This document shows, one piece after another, positions 48,949-58,449 of a stretch of 64,000 nt of DNA; within the stretch, counting starts at the first letter, position 1; each line of letters starts with the position of its first letter. The notes below the pieces were generated by a model. It was given only the letters and a program-made list of their open reading frames with translations. It was not told where the DNA came from and searched no databases. The translations under genes were made by a program, and so were the position numbers. The DNA is from JADJVL01 sp046331545 (GTDB taxonomy: Bacteria > Acidobacteriota > Holophagae > Holophagales > Holophagaceae): contig JAXLQR010000002.1 in NCBI GenBank assembly GCA_046331545.1, forward strand, positions 1,426,001 to 1,490,000, read 5' to 3'.

Positions 48949-50265
48949 ATGACCAAGCTCAAGGACAGGCTGAAGGAGAAGATCGAGGCCCACCGCCCCC
49001 GCACCGCGAAACTCACGAAGGAGTTCGGGGACGTGGTGGTGGACAAGGTGACCATCGGCCAGGTGATCGGCGGCGCCCGGGACATCAAGTGCCTGGTGAG
49101 CGACATCAGCTACCTGGATCCGCTGGAAGGCATCCGCCTGCGCGGCCTCAACATCCCCGAGACCTTCGCGGCCCTGCCCGCCGCGCCGGGGGGCGAATAC
49201 CCGACCGTGGAGTCCTTCTGGTACCTGCTGCTCACCGGCGAGGCCCCGGACGCGGACGCCATCGCGGAGATCGAGGCGGACTTCAAGTACCGCGCCAAGG
49301 TCCCGCCCTACGTGTTCGACGTGCTGCGCGCCCTGCCCAAGGACACGCACCCGATGGTCATGCTCAGCACCGCCATCCTGGCCATGCAGCGGGAGAGCAA
49401 GTTCACGCACTTCTACCACCACGGCTTCAAGAAGGACCGCGCGTGGGAGTACATGTACGACGACGCCACGGACCTGATCGCCAAGCTCCCCGAGATCGCG
49501 GCCTTCATCTACCGCCTGAAGTACAAGGGCGGCGACGTCATCAGCCCCGACCCCAAGCTCGACTTCGGCGCGAACTTCGCCCACATGATGGGCTTCAAGA
49601 AGCCCTACGACGACGTGGCCCGGATGTACTTCATCATCCATTCCGACCATGAGGTCGGGAATGTCAGCGCCCACACCACCCACCTGGTGGGCTCGGCCTT
49701 GAGCGACGCCTACTACGCGCTCTCCGCGGGGCTCAACGGCCTCGCGGGCCCCCTCCACGGCCTCGCCAACCAGGAGGTCCTCGACTGGGTGCTGAAGTTC
49801 CAGGAGAAGCTCAACGGCGCCGAGCCCACCGAGGAGAACGTCCGCGCGGCCCTGTGGGACACGCTGAACTCCGGCCAGGTCATCCCGGGCTACGGCCACG
49901 CGGTGCTGCGCCGCACCGACCCGCGCTTCGAGGCCCAGTTCAAGTTCGCCGAGAAGCACCTGCCCGACGACCCGGTCTTCAAGCTCGTGGCGATGATCTA
50001 CCACGTGGCGCCCAAGGTCCTGGCCGAGCAGGGCAAGACCAAGAACCCCTGGCCCAACGTGGACGCCGCCAGCGGCATGATCCAGTACCACTACGGCCTG
50101 CGGGAGTACGACTTCTACACCGTGCTCTTCGGCGTGGGCCGCGCCCTGGGCGTGCTCGCCAACCTGACCTGGGACCGCGCCCTGCAGTACCCGCTGGAGC
50201 GCCCCAAGTCGGTGACCACCGAGATGCTCGAGAAGTGGGCCGCCGAGGGCGGGCACAAGGACTGA
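48949..50265 (+). CDS. Citrate synthase, mitochondrial-like type
   Basis: A 438-residue citrate synthase that condenses acetyl-CoA with oxaloacetate. Catalytic regions: HSDHEVGNVSAHTTHLVGSALSD (His274-type), PGYGHAVLRRTDPR (His320-type) and NPWPNVDAASGMIQYH (catalytic Asp). The spacing and the PGYGHAVLR motif match the eukaryotic/mitochondrial-like branch rather than the hexameric GltA type, in line with si-citrate synthases of some acidobacteria and deltaproteobacteria. A strong GGAGGAGGAG precedes the ATG at 48949. It is monocistronic, diverging from the outer membrane protein gene. Confidence 0.92.
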   Translation: MTKLKDRLKEKIEAHRPRTAKLTKEFGDVVVDKVTIGQVIGGARDIKCLVSDISYLDPLEGIRLRGLNIPETFAALPAAPGGEYPTVESFWYLLLTGEAPDADAIAEIEADFKYRAKVPPYVFDVLRALPKDTHPMVMLSTAILAMQRESKFTHFYHHGFKKDRAWEYMYDDATDLIAKLPEIAAFIYRLKYKGGDVISPDPKLDFGANFAHMMGFKKPYDDVARMYFIIHSDHEVGNVSAHTTHLVGSALSDAYYALSAGLNGLAGPLHGLANQEVLDWVLKFQEKLNGAEPTEENVRAALWDTLNSGQVIPGYGHAVLRRTDPRFEAQFKFAEKHLPDDPVFKLVAMIYHVAPKVLAEQGKTKNPWPNVDAASGMIQYHYGLREYDFYTVLFGVGRALGVLANLTWDRALQYPLERPKSVTTEMLEKWAAEGGHKD

Positions 50266-50310
50266 GCTCCGAGGGCTGGGGCGCGCGGGCCCGCACCCGG
50301 GCCGCGCGCC

Positions 50311-50694
50311 TCAGCCTTCCTCGTCGTCCCGGCGCTGCTTCCCGAAGGCCGGCGTGTAGGAGCCGCCCTCCTCGTCGTCGACGTCGAAGGGGTCCGCAGG
50401 GAGCAGGCGGCCCTCCAGGCTGTAGAGGCCCCAGCTCCGGCGTTCCTGGAGCTTCACCGCCTGGCGTTCCTCGATCCAGTCGCCGCGGTGCCGCTCCCCG
50501 TCCCGCCACTGGATCGCGGCGGCGTCCTCCGGCAGCACCAGGGTCCAGATTTCGCGGCTCCCCTTGAGGATGTGGTGGGCGGACCAGGCCTCGCCCCGGG
50601 CCTCCCGGTCCTCCGCGGTCTCGAACAGGGTCGAGGGCAGGTCGAAGGGAGCGCTCCGGAGCTGGTCGAGGGTGGTGAAGGTTCGCAGGCCCAC
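50311..50694 (-). CDS. Conserved-looking hypothetical protein
   Basis: A 127-residue soluble protein with no recognised family. It is rich in charged residues and ends in an acidic/basic tail (DDEEGGSYTPAFGKQRRDDEEG). The middle (REIWTLVLPEDAAAIQWRDGERHRGDWIEERQ) looks like a small beta-rich domain. It starts three bases after the transketolase stop, so it is the last gene of the argS-pyrG-tkt run. Its frame is the best coded here by composition, but function cannot be inferred. Confidence 0.65.
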   Translation of the reverse strand: MGLRTFTTLDQLRSAPFDLPSTLFETAEDREARGEAWSAHHILKGSREIWTLVLPEDAAAIQWRDGERHRGDWIEERQAVKLQERRSWGLYSLEGRLLPADPFDVDDEEGGSYTPAFGKQRRDDEEG

Positions 50695-50697
50695 GGC

Positions 50698-52668
50698 CTA
50701 CATGCTAAGCAGGTCTTTCGTGCGCGCGACGACGTTCGCCACGGTGAAGCCGAACTTCTCGAAGAGCACCTCCGCCGGAGCCGAGGCGCCGAAGGTGTCG
50801 AGACCCACGGAGGCGTCGGCCCAGCGGGACCAGCCGAAGGTGGCGCCGGCCTCGAGGGAGAGGGTCTTCACGCCGGGGGCGAGGACCGTGTCCCGTTCGC
50901 TCGTCGGCAGCGCCCCGAAGCGCGCCCAGGAGGGCATGGACACCACGCGGGTGGGAATCCCTTCAGCCTCGAGCGCCTTTTTCGCGTCCAGGGCGAGGGC
51001 CACCTCCGAGCCGGTGGCCACGAGCTGGACCTTGGCCCCGTCAGCGTCCGCGAGCACGTAGGCGCCCTGGGCGAGGCCGGCCGCCTTCCCCTCGCTGACG
51101 GTGGGCAGCTTCTGCCGGGACAGGATCAGCGCCGTGGGGCCGTCGGTGCGGGCCAGGGCGGCCTTCCAGGCCTCCGCGGTCTCGCAGGCGTCGCAGGGGC
51201 GGAGCACGTCGAGGTTCGGGATGGCGCGGAGCGACGCGAGGTGCTCCACGGGCTGGTGGGTGGGGCCGTCTTCGCCGAGGCCGATGCTGTCGTGGGTGAA
51301 GAGGTAGATCACCGGCAGCTTCATGAGGGCCGCGAGGCGGATGGCGCCGCGCATGTAGTCGGCGAACTGCAGGAAGGTCGCTCCGTAGGGCCGCAGGCCG
51401 CCGTGCAGGGCCATGCCGTTGAGGATGGCGCCCATGCCGTGCTCGCGCACGCCGAAGTGCAGGTTGCGGCCGTGCTCCGTGGCGGAGAAGTCGCCGGCGC
51501 CCTTGATGTCCGAGTTGTTGGAGCCCGCCAGGTCCGCGCTGCCGCCCATGAGGTTCGGCACCGCCTGGGCGATGGCGTTCAGCACCTTGCCGCTCGCTTC
51601 GCGGGTGGCGAGCTTGTCGGCGGCGGTGAAGGCCGGGACGACGCTGGCGAGGTCGCCGGTCTGGCCGGCCATCCAGCGCGCCAGCTCCGCTGCGAGGTCC
51701 GGATGCGCGGCACGGTAGGCGTCGAAGCGGGCCTGCCACTCGGCCTCCCGCTGGGCGCCAAGGTCCACCGCCAGGCGCCAGTGTTCGAGGGCCTCGGCGG
51801 GAATGTGGAACTGGGACTCCGGATCCCAGCCGAGGATCTTCTTGGTGGCCGCCACCTCGTCCCTGCCCAGGGGCGCGCCGTGGGCGTGGTGCGTGTTCTG
51901 CTTCGTGGGGGCCGGGAAGCCGATGATGGTGCGGCAGTCGATGAGCGTCGGGCGGCCGTCCCCGTGGACGCCCGCGTCGAAGGCCTTCTGCAGGGCGGCG
52001 AGATCCTCGCCGTCGGAGACCTTCAGCACCCGCCAGCCCTTGGCCTCGAAGACCCTGCCCACGTCCTCGGTGAAGGCCAGGTCCGTGCTGCCCTCGATGG
52101 TGATCTTGTTGTTGTCCCAGAGCACCACCAGCTTGCCGAGCTTGAGATGTCCGGCGAGGCTGGCGGCCTCCTGGGCCACGCCCTCCATCAGGTCGCCGTC
52201 GGAGGCGAACACGAAGGTGCGGTGGTCCACGACCGCGTGGCCGGGGCGGTTGAACTTCGCGGCCAGCACCCGCTCGGCGAGGGCCATGCCCACGGCATTG
52301 CCGAGGCCCTGGCCCAGGGGACCCGTCGTCGTCTCCACGCCGGGGCAGTGGCCGAACTCGGGGTGGCCCGCGGTGGGGGAACCCCACTGGCGGAAGTTCT
52401 TCAGGTCCTCGAGGGAGAGGTCGTAGCCCGTGAGGTGCAGCAAGCCGTAGATCAGCATCGAGGCGTGGCCGCAGGAGAGCACGAAGCGGTCCCGGTCCCA
52501 CCACGCCGGATTCCTCGGGTTGTGCTTGAGGACCTTCGTCCACAGCGTGAAGGCCGCCGGCGCCAGCGCCATGGGCGTGCCCGGGTGGCCGCTGTTGGCC
52601 GCCTGCACGCCGTCCATGGCCAGGACGCGGAGGGTGTCGATGCAGCGCTTGTCGAGGGTGTGGGGCAT
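50698..52668 (-). CDS. tkt: Transketolase
   Basis: A 656-residue thiamine-diphosphate enzyme of the pentose phosphate and Calvin-type pathways. The N-terminal part carries the TPP motif: TTGPLGQGLGNAVGMAL, then FASDGDLMEGVAQEAASLAGHLKLGKLVVLWDNN with the GDG...NN spacing. The pyrimidine domain has RNLHFGVREHGMGAILNGMALHGG (catalytic Glu) and HDSIGLGEDGPTHQPVEHLASLRAIPN. The C-terminal domain is complete. It sits 15 bases downstream of pyrG. GAGG precedes the start. Confidence 0.95.
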   Translation of the reverse strand: MPHTLDKRCIDTLRVLAMDGVQAANSGHPGTPMALAPAAFTLWTKVLKHNPRNPAWWDRDRFVLSCGHASMLIYGLLHLTGYDLSLEDLKNFRQWGSPTAGHPEFGHCPGVETTTGPLGQGLGNAVGMALAERVLAAKFNRPGHAVVDHRTFVFASDGDLMEGVAQEAASLAGHLKLGKLVVLWDNNKITIEGSTDLAFTEDVGRVFEAKGWRVLKVSDGEDLAALQKAFDAGVHGDGRPTLIDCRTIIGFPAPTKQNTHHAHGAPLGRDEVAATKKILGWDPESQFHIPAEALEHWRLAVDLGAQREAEWQARFDAYRAAHPDLAAELARWMAGQTGDLASVVPAFTAADKLATREASGKVLNAIAQAVPNLMGGSADLAGSNNSDIKGAGDFSATEHGRNLHFGVREHGMGAILNGMALHGGLRPYGATFLQFADYMRGAIRLAALMKLPVIYLFTHDSIGLGEDGPTHQPVEHLASLRAIPNLDVLRPCDACETAEAWKAALARTDGPTALILSRQKLPTVSEGKAAGLAQGAYVLADADGAKVQLVATGSEVALALDAKKALEAEGIPTRVVSMPSWARFGALPTSERDTVLAPGVKTLSLEAGATFGWSRWADASVGLDTFGASAPAEVLFEKFGFTVANVVARTKDLLSM

Positions 52669-52683
52669 GGGGGCCTCGGGGCC

Positions 52684-54330
<1,647 letters not shown>

Positions 54331-54358
54331 AACGCCTCCTGAAAAATCGGAAATCGGA

Positions 54359-56158
54359 TCACATTTCCTCCGGAGCGTGGATGCCGAGCAGGAAGAGGCC
54401 CTGGCGCAGGGCTCGGGCCGTGGCGACGCACAGGGCCAGGCGGGACTCGCGAACCGCCGGGCTGTTCTCCTCCCAGAGCACGGGGCAGTTCGTGTAGAAG
54501 CCGGAGAAGGCCCGGGCGATGGCGAGCAGCTGGCGCGCCAGGGCCGTGCCCATGAGCTGCTCCTGGACCGCGCGGATGGCGGCGGGCAGGCCGGCGAGTT
54601 CGAAGAGGAGGGCCTGGGCCTCCGGCGCTTCCAGGCCGGCGAGGTCCGCTGGCAGCTCGCAGCTCCCGTAGGGCACCACCGCCGTGTCCTGGCCCCTGTG
54701 GGCGCCCGGTCGGCCATGGCCTGCCCACGCGCCCCCGGCCTTGCGCAGGACGGAGCAGATGCGGGCGTGGGCGTACTGCACGTAGGGCCCGGTGTCGCCG
54801 TCCAGGGCGATCACCCGGTCCCACTCGAAGGTGATGGGCTTGATGCGGTCGTTCATGGCGTTGAAGAAGAGCACCGCGCCCATGCCGAGCATCTCGGCCA
54901 CCTCGGCCTTGTCCTTCAGGTCGGGGTTCTTCTCCTCGATGACCGCCAGGACGCGGTCCCGGGCCTCGTCCAGCACGTCCTCCAGGAAGATGACGTTGCC
55001 CTTCCGGGTGCTCATCTTCCCCTCGGGCAGCCGGATCAGGCCGAAGGGCGTGTGCACCAGGCGGCCCTTGAACCATGGGTCCAGCTTCTCCACGGTGGCG
55101 AAGATCTGCTGCATGTGGAGCGTCTGCTCGCCGCCGATGACGTAGATGCAGCGGTCGAAGCCGTAGGCCTCCTTGCGGTAGGTCACCTGGGCGAGGTCGC
55201 GGGTGGCGTAGATGCTCGCCCCGTCGCCCTTCTGCACGATCATCGGCGTCTCGATGCCGACGTCGCTGAGGTCCACGATCTTGGCGCCGCCCTCGCCCTC
55301 GACCATCAGGCCGGCGTCCTCCAGGCGCTTCAGGACGGCGCCCAGCATGGACTCGTAGAAGGCCTCGCCCTGCTCCAGGGTGTCGAAGCCCACGCCCAGG
55401 CGGTCGTAGATGCGCTGGAACTCCACCAGGCTGATCTCCCGGAACCAGGCCCAGAGCCGGCGTGCCTCCCCGTCGCCGGCCTCGAGACGGCGGAACCAGT
55501 CCCGGGCCTCGTCGCGCATCTCGGGGCTCTCCCGCTCCTCGTCGTGGAAGCGCACGTAGAGCTGGAAGAGGCGGAACAGCGGGCTGCGGCGCTTCTCGGG
55601 GATCTCGGCGGCCCAGCCGAAGTCCTCGGTGAGCCGCGGATTCTCGGCCTCCGCCCAGCGCTTGTAGGCCGCCAGCAGCGTCCCGAACTGGGTGCCCCAG
55701 TCGCCCAGGTGGTTGAGGCGGACCACCTCGTGCCCCAGGTAGCGGTGGGCCTGCACCAGGCCGTGGCCGATCATCGTCGAACGCAGATGGCCGATGGTGA
55801 AGAGCTTCGCGATGTTCGGGGAGCTGTACTCCACGATGATCTTCTTCCCCGTCGGCACGCCGGCGCCATAGGGCTTGTCCGAGAGCAGGGCCCCCAGCAC
55901 CGCCTGGGCCCGGGCCTCGGGGCGCAGCTTGAGGTTCAGGTAGGGTCCCGCGGCGAGGAGTTCCGCGCCCTCGACCTGCACCGAGGCCGCCAGTTCCTGG
56001 GCGAGGGCCGCGGGATTCTTCCCCAGGGCCTTGGCCACCCGGAACGCGGGGAAGGCCAGGTCCCCCAGCTCGCCGCTCTTGGGACGCTCCAGGACGATGT
56101 CCTGGCCCGGCAAGGCCGCGCCCAAGGCTCTTTCAAAGGCTTCGCGAATGCGTTCCAT
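54359..56158 (-). CDS. argS: Arginyl-tRNA synthetase
   Basis: A 599-residue class I synthetase. The HIGH-type motif is SSPNIAKLFTIGHLRSTMIGHGL. The KMSKS-type loop is LPEGKMSTRKGNVIFLEDVL, with Ser-Thr in place of Ser-Lys as in many bacterial ArgRS. An N-terminal Add1-type domain (1-100) and an all-helical C-terminal anticodon domain (about 455-599) complete it. The start at 56158 is the first Met in the homologous region. First gene of the argS-pyrG-tkt run, diverging from rpsT. Confidence 0.95.
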   Translation of the reverse strand: MERIREAFERALGAALPGQDIVLERPKSGELGDLAFPAFRVAKALGKNPAALAQELAASVQVEGAELLAAGPYLNLKLRPEARAQAVLGALLSDKPYGAGVPTGKKIIVEYSSPNIAKLFTIGHLRSTMIGHGLVQAHRYLGHEVVRLNHLGDWGTQFGTLLAAYKRWAEAENPRLTEDFGWAAEIPEKRRSPLFRLFQLYVRFHDEERESPEMRDEARDWFRRLEAGDGEARRLWAWFREISLVEFQRIYDRLGVGFDTLEQGEAFYESMLGAVLKRLEDAGLMVEGEGGAKIVDLSDVGIETPMIVQKGDGASIYATRDLAQVTYRKEAYGFDRCIYVIGGEQTLHMQQIFATVEKLDPWFKGRLVHTPFGLIRLPEGKMSTRKGNVIFLEDVLDEARDRVLAVIEEKNPDLKDKAEVAEMLGMGAVLFFNAMNDRIKPITFEWDRVIALDGDTGPYVQYAHARICSVLRKAGGAWAGHGRPGAHRGQDTAVVPYGSCELPADLAGLEAPEAQALLFELAGLPAAIRAVQEQLMGTALARQLLAIARAFSGFYTNCPVLWEENSPAVRESRLALCVATARALRQGLFLLGIHAPEEM

Positions 56159-56269
56159 GCCGCCTGTCCCCAAAAACCTGATCACCGGGGACCGGGGCCT
56201 CCTCCAGTTTCCACGCCGCCCCCCGGCCTGGGAAGCCCCCATTGGGCCCGGATCCGGTCCTTTTTCCCC

Positions 56270-56297
56270 TTGAACTTCCAGCCCTTTGCGCTACGAT
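56270..56297 (+). promoter_or_regulatory. rpsT promoter
   Basis: TTGAAC (56270-56275) and TACGAT (56292-56297) are separated by 16 bases, the best sigma-70-like promoter in the window. It gives a leader of about 48 bases before the ATG at 56352. Confidence 0.6.
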
Positions 56298-56351
56298 TTC
56301 CCTTCGCGTCCGGCCCACCGGGCGCCCCCGTGACGACCCCTGGAGTCCCGC

Positions 56352-56612
56352 ATGGCCAACCACAAGTCCGCCGCCAAGAAGGCCCGCCGCGACGCGGAGG
56401 CCCGCCTTCGCAACCGCGCCAACCGCTCTACCCTCCGCACCGCCCTGAAGAAGTTCATGGCCGTCGTGGAGGCCGGCAGCAAGACCGAGGCCGCCGCCCA
56501 GCTGCCCGGGATCATGGGCGTGGTGGACAAGGCCGCGAAGAAGGGCATTCTCCACAAGAACGCCGCCGACCGGCACAAGAGCCGCCTCACGCTCAAGGTC
56601 AACGCGCTCTGA
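56352..56612 (+). CDS. rpsT: 30S ribosomal protein bS20
   Basis: An 86-residue, strongly basic, helical ribosomal protein. MANHKSAAKKARRDAEARLRNRANRS at the N-terminus and the closing KGILHKNAADRHKSRLTLKVNAL are the bS20 signature. GGAGTCCCGC precedes the start. The gene is monocistronic with its own promoter and a strong hairpin after it. The gene stands between argS (divergent) and hsp20 (convergent). Confidence 0.96.
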   Translation: MANHKSAAKKARRDAEARLRNRANRSTLRTALKKFMAVVEAGSKTEAAAQLPGIMGVVDKAAKKGILHKNAADRHKSRLTLKVNAL

Positions 56613-56626
56613 CGCGCCCGCCCCCC

Positions 56627-56660
56627 ACGGAAAAGCCCGGCTGATGCCGGGCTTTTCCGT
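56627..56660. terminator. Bidirectional terminator between rpsT and hsp20
   Basis: ACGGAAAAGCCCGGC and GCCGGGCTTTTCCGT form a perfect 15-bp stem with a four-base loop, 14 bases after rpsT and 14 bases after the convergent hsp20. The A/T tract within the stem gives U-rich ends on both strands. Confidence 0.82.
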
Positions 56661-56674
56661 GTCCGGGGCGGCCT

Positions 56675-57142
56675 TCAGGCGCCGGCCACCACGCGGATCT
56701 TCTGAGGCTGGGCCGCGGGACTCTTGGCCACGGTGAGGGTGAGCACGCCCTGCTCGAGGCGGGCTTCCACCTGGCCGGCGTTGATCTCCTCGGGCAGGGT
56801 GAAGCTGCGGCTGAAGGCACCGAAGCTGCGCTCGCCGAGGTGCCAGGTCTCCTGCTCCTCCCGGCCTTCGGCGTCGCGCCGGCCGGCGAGGCTGAGGCGG
56901 TTGCCGAGCACCTGGATGTCCAGGTCCTCGAGGCGGATGCCCGGCAGGTCGGCTTTGAAGACGTAGGCGGAGACGGTCTCCTTCACATCGAAGGCCGGCG
57001 TGAAGACCGGACTGGACTCATAGGTCCAGGCCGCGTCCCGGAAGGGATCCCAGCGCAGCAGGTCCCGCATGACGCGGAAGGGCTCCAGAACAGGCGTCTG
57101 GACCGTGGCCGTGGGGGCAGGACGGGTCAGAAGGGTGGTCAT
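56675..57142 (-). CDS. Hsp20-family small heat-shock protein
   Basis: A 155-residue ATP-independent chaperone that holds unfolding proteins. The alpha-crystallin domain (about 50-145) has the pattern FTPAFDVKETVSAYVFKADLPGIRLEDLDIQV...LGNRLSLAGRRD and the closing GVLTLTVAK. The N-terminal arm contains LRWDPFRD. The start at 57142 is chosen because GGAGG lies five bases upstream; ATG at 57154 has none. Its leader is AT-rich, unlike the surroundings. It ends against the rpsT terminator. Confidence 0.93.
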   Translation of the reverse strand: MTTLLTRPAPTATVQTPVLEPFRVMRDLLRWDPFRDAAWTYESSPVFTPAFDVKETVSAYVFKADLPGIRLEDLDIQVLGNRLSLAGRRDAEGREEQETWHLGERSFGAFSRSFTLPEEINAGQVEARLEQGVLTLTVAKSPAAQPQKIRVVAGA

Positions 57143-57183
57143 GGTGTCCTCCATGGGGAATTGCGCTCTATTGCGCGAAGGAA

Positions 57184-57210
57184 ATTTTAGCCTACAGCAC
57201 TCACTGTCAA
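57184..57210 (-). promoter_or_regulatory. hsp20 promoter with GAGTGCT half-site
   Basis: On the minus strand TTGACA (57205-57210) and TAAAAT (57184-57189) are 15 bases apart, slightly short. The spacer contains GAGTGCT, half of the HrcA operator CIRCE. The matching inverted half is degenerate, so HrcA control is doubtful. Confidence 0.45.
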
Positions 57211-57376
57211 GAGGGTGTTGGACAAAAATTATCAATTCAAATGGTTTCTTTATTTGTATCCAGTTTAACCGCAGAGATTCCGCCCGTCGTGATGCATCCA
57301 TCAAGGACGGAAGAACCTAGCTGGCAGCCCCATCCCTGGCCTGCGCAGAATGACGCTCCCCATCCCGGAGTCCGCG

Positions 57377-58315
57377 ATGATCCACGACAGCATCCTCGAC
57401 ACCATCGGCCGCACCCCCATCGTCCGCATCCACCGCCTGGCCCCGGAAGGCGTGGAGATGTACGTGAAGGTGGAGGCCTTCAACCCCGGCGGGTCGGTGA
57501 AGGACCGCCTCGCCCTGGCCATCATCCTGGACGCGGAGGCCCGCGGGGAGCTCAAGCCCGGCCAGATGGTGGTGGAGGCCACCTCGGGCAACACCGGCGT
57601 CGCCCTGGCCATGGTCTGCGCCGCCCGGGGCTACCCCTTCGTGGCCTTCATGGCCGACTCCTTCTCCATCGAGCGCCGCAAGCTCATGCGGGCCTACGGC
57701 GCGAAGGTCATCCTCACGCCGGCGGCGAACCGCGCCAGCGGCATGGTGAAGATCGCCGAGGCGTACGCCGCGAAGCACGGCGCCTTCCTGGCGCGGCAGT
57801 TCGACAATCCGGCCAACCCCGCCTACCACCGCCAGACGACGGCCGCGGAGATCCTCTCCGACTTCGCCGGACGCCGCCTGGACTGGTTCGTGAGCGGCTG
57901 GGGCACGGGCGGGACGCTGACCGGGGTGGGCCAGGTGCTGCGGACGGCGCGGCCCGAGGTGCGCATCGTGGCCACCGAGCCCGAGGGCGCCTCCCTGTTG
58001 AGGGACCAGCCCTGGTCCCCCCACAAGATCCAGGGCTGGACCCCGGACTTCGTGCCCGCGGTGCTGGACCGCAGCGTGCCCCACCAGATCGTCCCCGTGG
58101 GCGACCTGGTGAGCCGGGACACGGCCCAGCGCCTCGCGAAGGAGGAGGGCATCTTCTGCGGCCTCAGCGCCGGCGGCACCTTCGCCGCGGCCCTGGAGGT
58201 GGCGAAGCAGGCCAGGCCCGGCGACGTCATCCTCGCCATGCTGCCCGACACCGGCGAACGCTACCTCTCGACGATCCTCTTCGAAAACGTGAACGAGGGC
58301 AGCGACGAGGGTTGA
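57377..58315 (+). CDS. cysK: Cysteine synthase family protein
   Basis: A 312-residue PLP beta-replacement enzyme that makes cysteine from O-acetylserine and sulfide, or cystathionine-type products. Motifs: the PLP lysine in KVEAFNPGGSVKDRLAL, the asparagine loop EATSGNTGVALA, the glycine loop SGWGTGGTLTGVG, and the Ser in FCGLSAGGTFAAAL. CysK is best supported, though CysM-type enzymes look similar. The start at 57377 has CGGAGTCCGCG upstream. It is the only gene of its transcript, closed by a strong hairpin. Confidence 0.9.
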   Translation: MIHDSILDTIGRTPIVRIHRLAPEGVEMYVKVEAFNPGGSVKDRLALAIILDAEARGELKPGQMVVEATSGNTGVALAMVCAARGYPFVAFMADSFSIERRKLMRAYGAKVILTPAANRASGMVKIAEAYAAKHGAFLARQFDNPANPAYHRQTTAAEILSDFAGRRLDWFVSGWGTGGTLTGVGQVLRTARPEVRIVATEPEGASLLRDQPWSPHKIQGWTPDFVPAVLDRSVPHQIVPVGDLVSRDTAQRLAKEEGIFCGLSAGGTFAAALEVAKQARPGDVILAMLPDTGERYLSTILFENVNEGSDEG

Positions 58316-58321
58316 TGTCGA

Positions 58322-58383
58322 ACGAGGGGGACCGCCCGGTCGCTGCGCGCCCTCTGAGACCACGCATGCGCGGTCTCCCTCGT
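58322..58383. repeat. Imperfect inverted repeat after cysteine synthase gene
   Basis: ACGAGGGGGACCGC (58322-58335) and GCGGTCTCCCTCGT (58370-58383) pair at 13 of 14 positions. A smaller GAGACC/GGTCTC palindrome (58356-58361, 58372-58377) competes with it. It sits immediately before the terminator hairpin. Confidence 0.5.
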
Positions 58384-58390
58384 GCTCCCC

Positions 58391-58423
58391 ACGAAGCGCC
58401 CGGGCCAAGCCCGGGCGCTTCGT
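58391..58423. terminator. Hairpin terminator between convergent genes
   Basis: ACGAAGCGCCCGGGC and GCCCGGGCGCTTCGT form a perfect 15-bp stem around a CAA loop. It lies between the convergent cysteine synthase and PLP decarboxylase genes. There is no T-run. Confidence 0.65.
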
Positions 58424-58449
58424 CATGTGCTCCCTTGCCGAGGGCAGGG

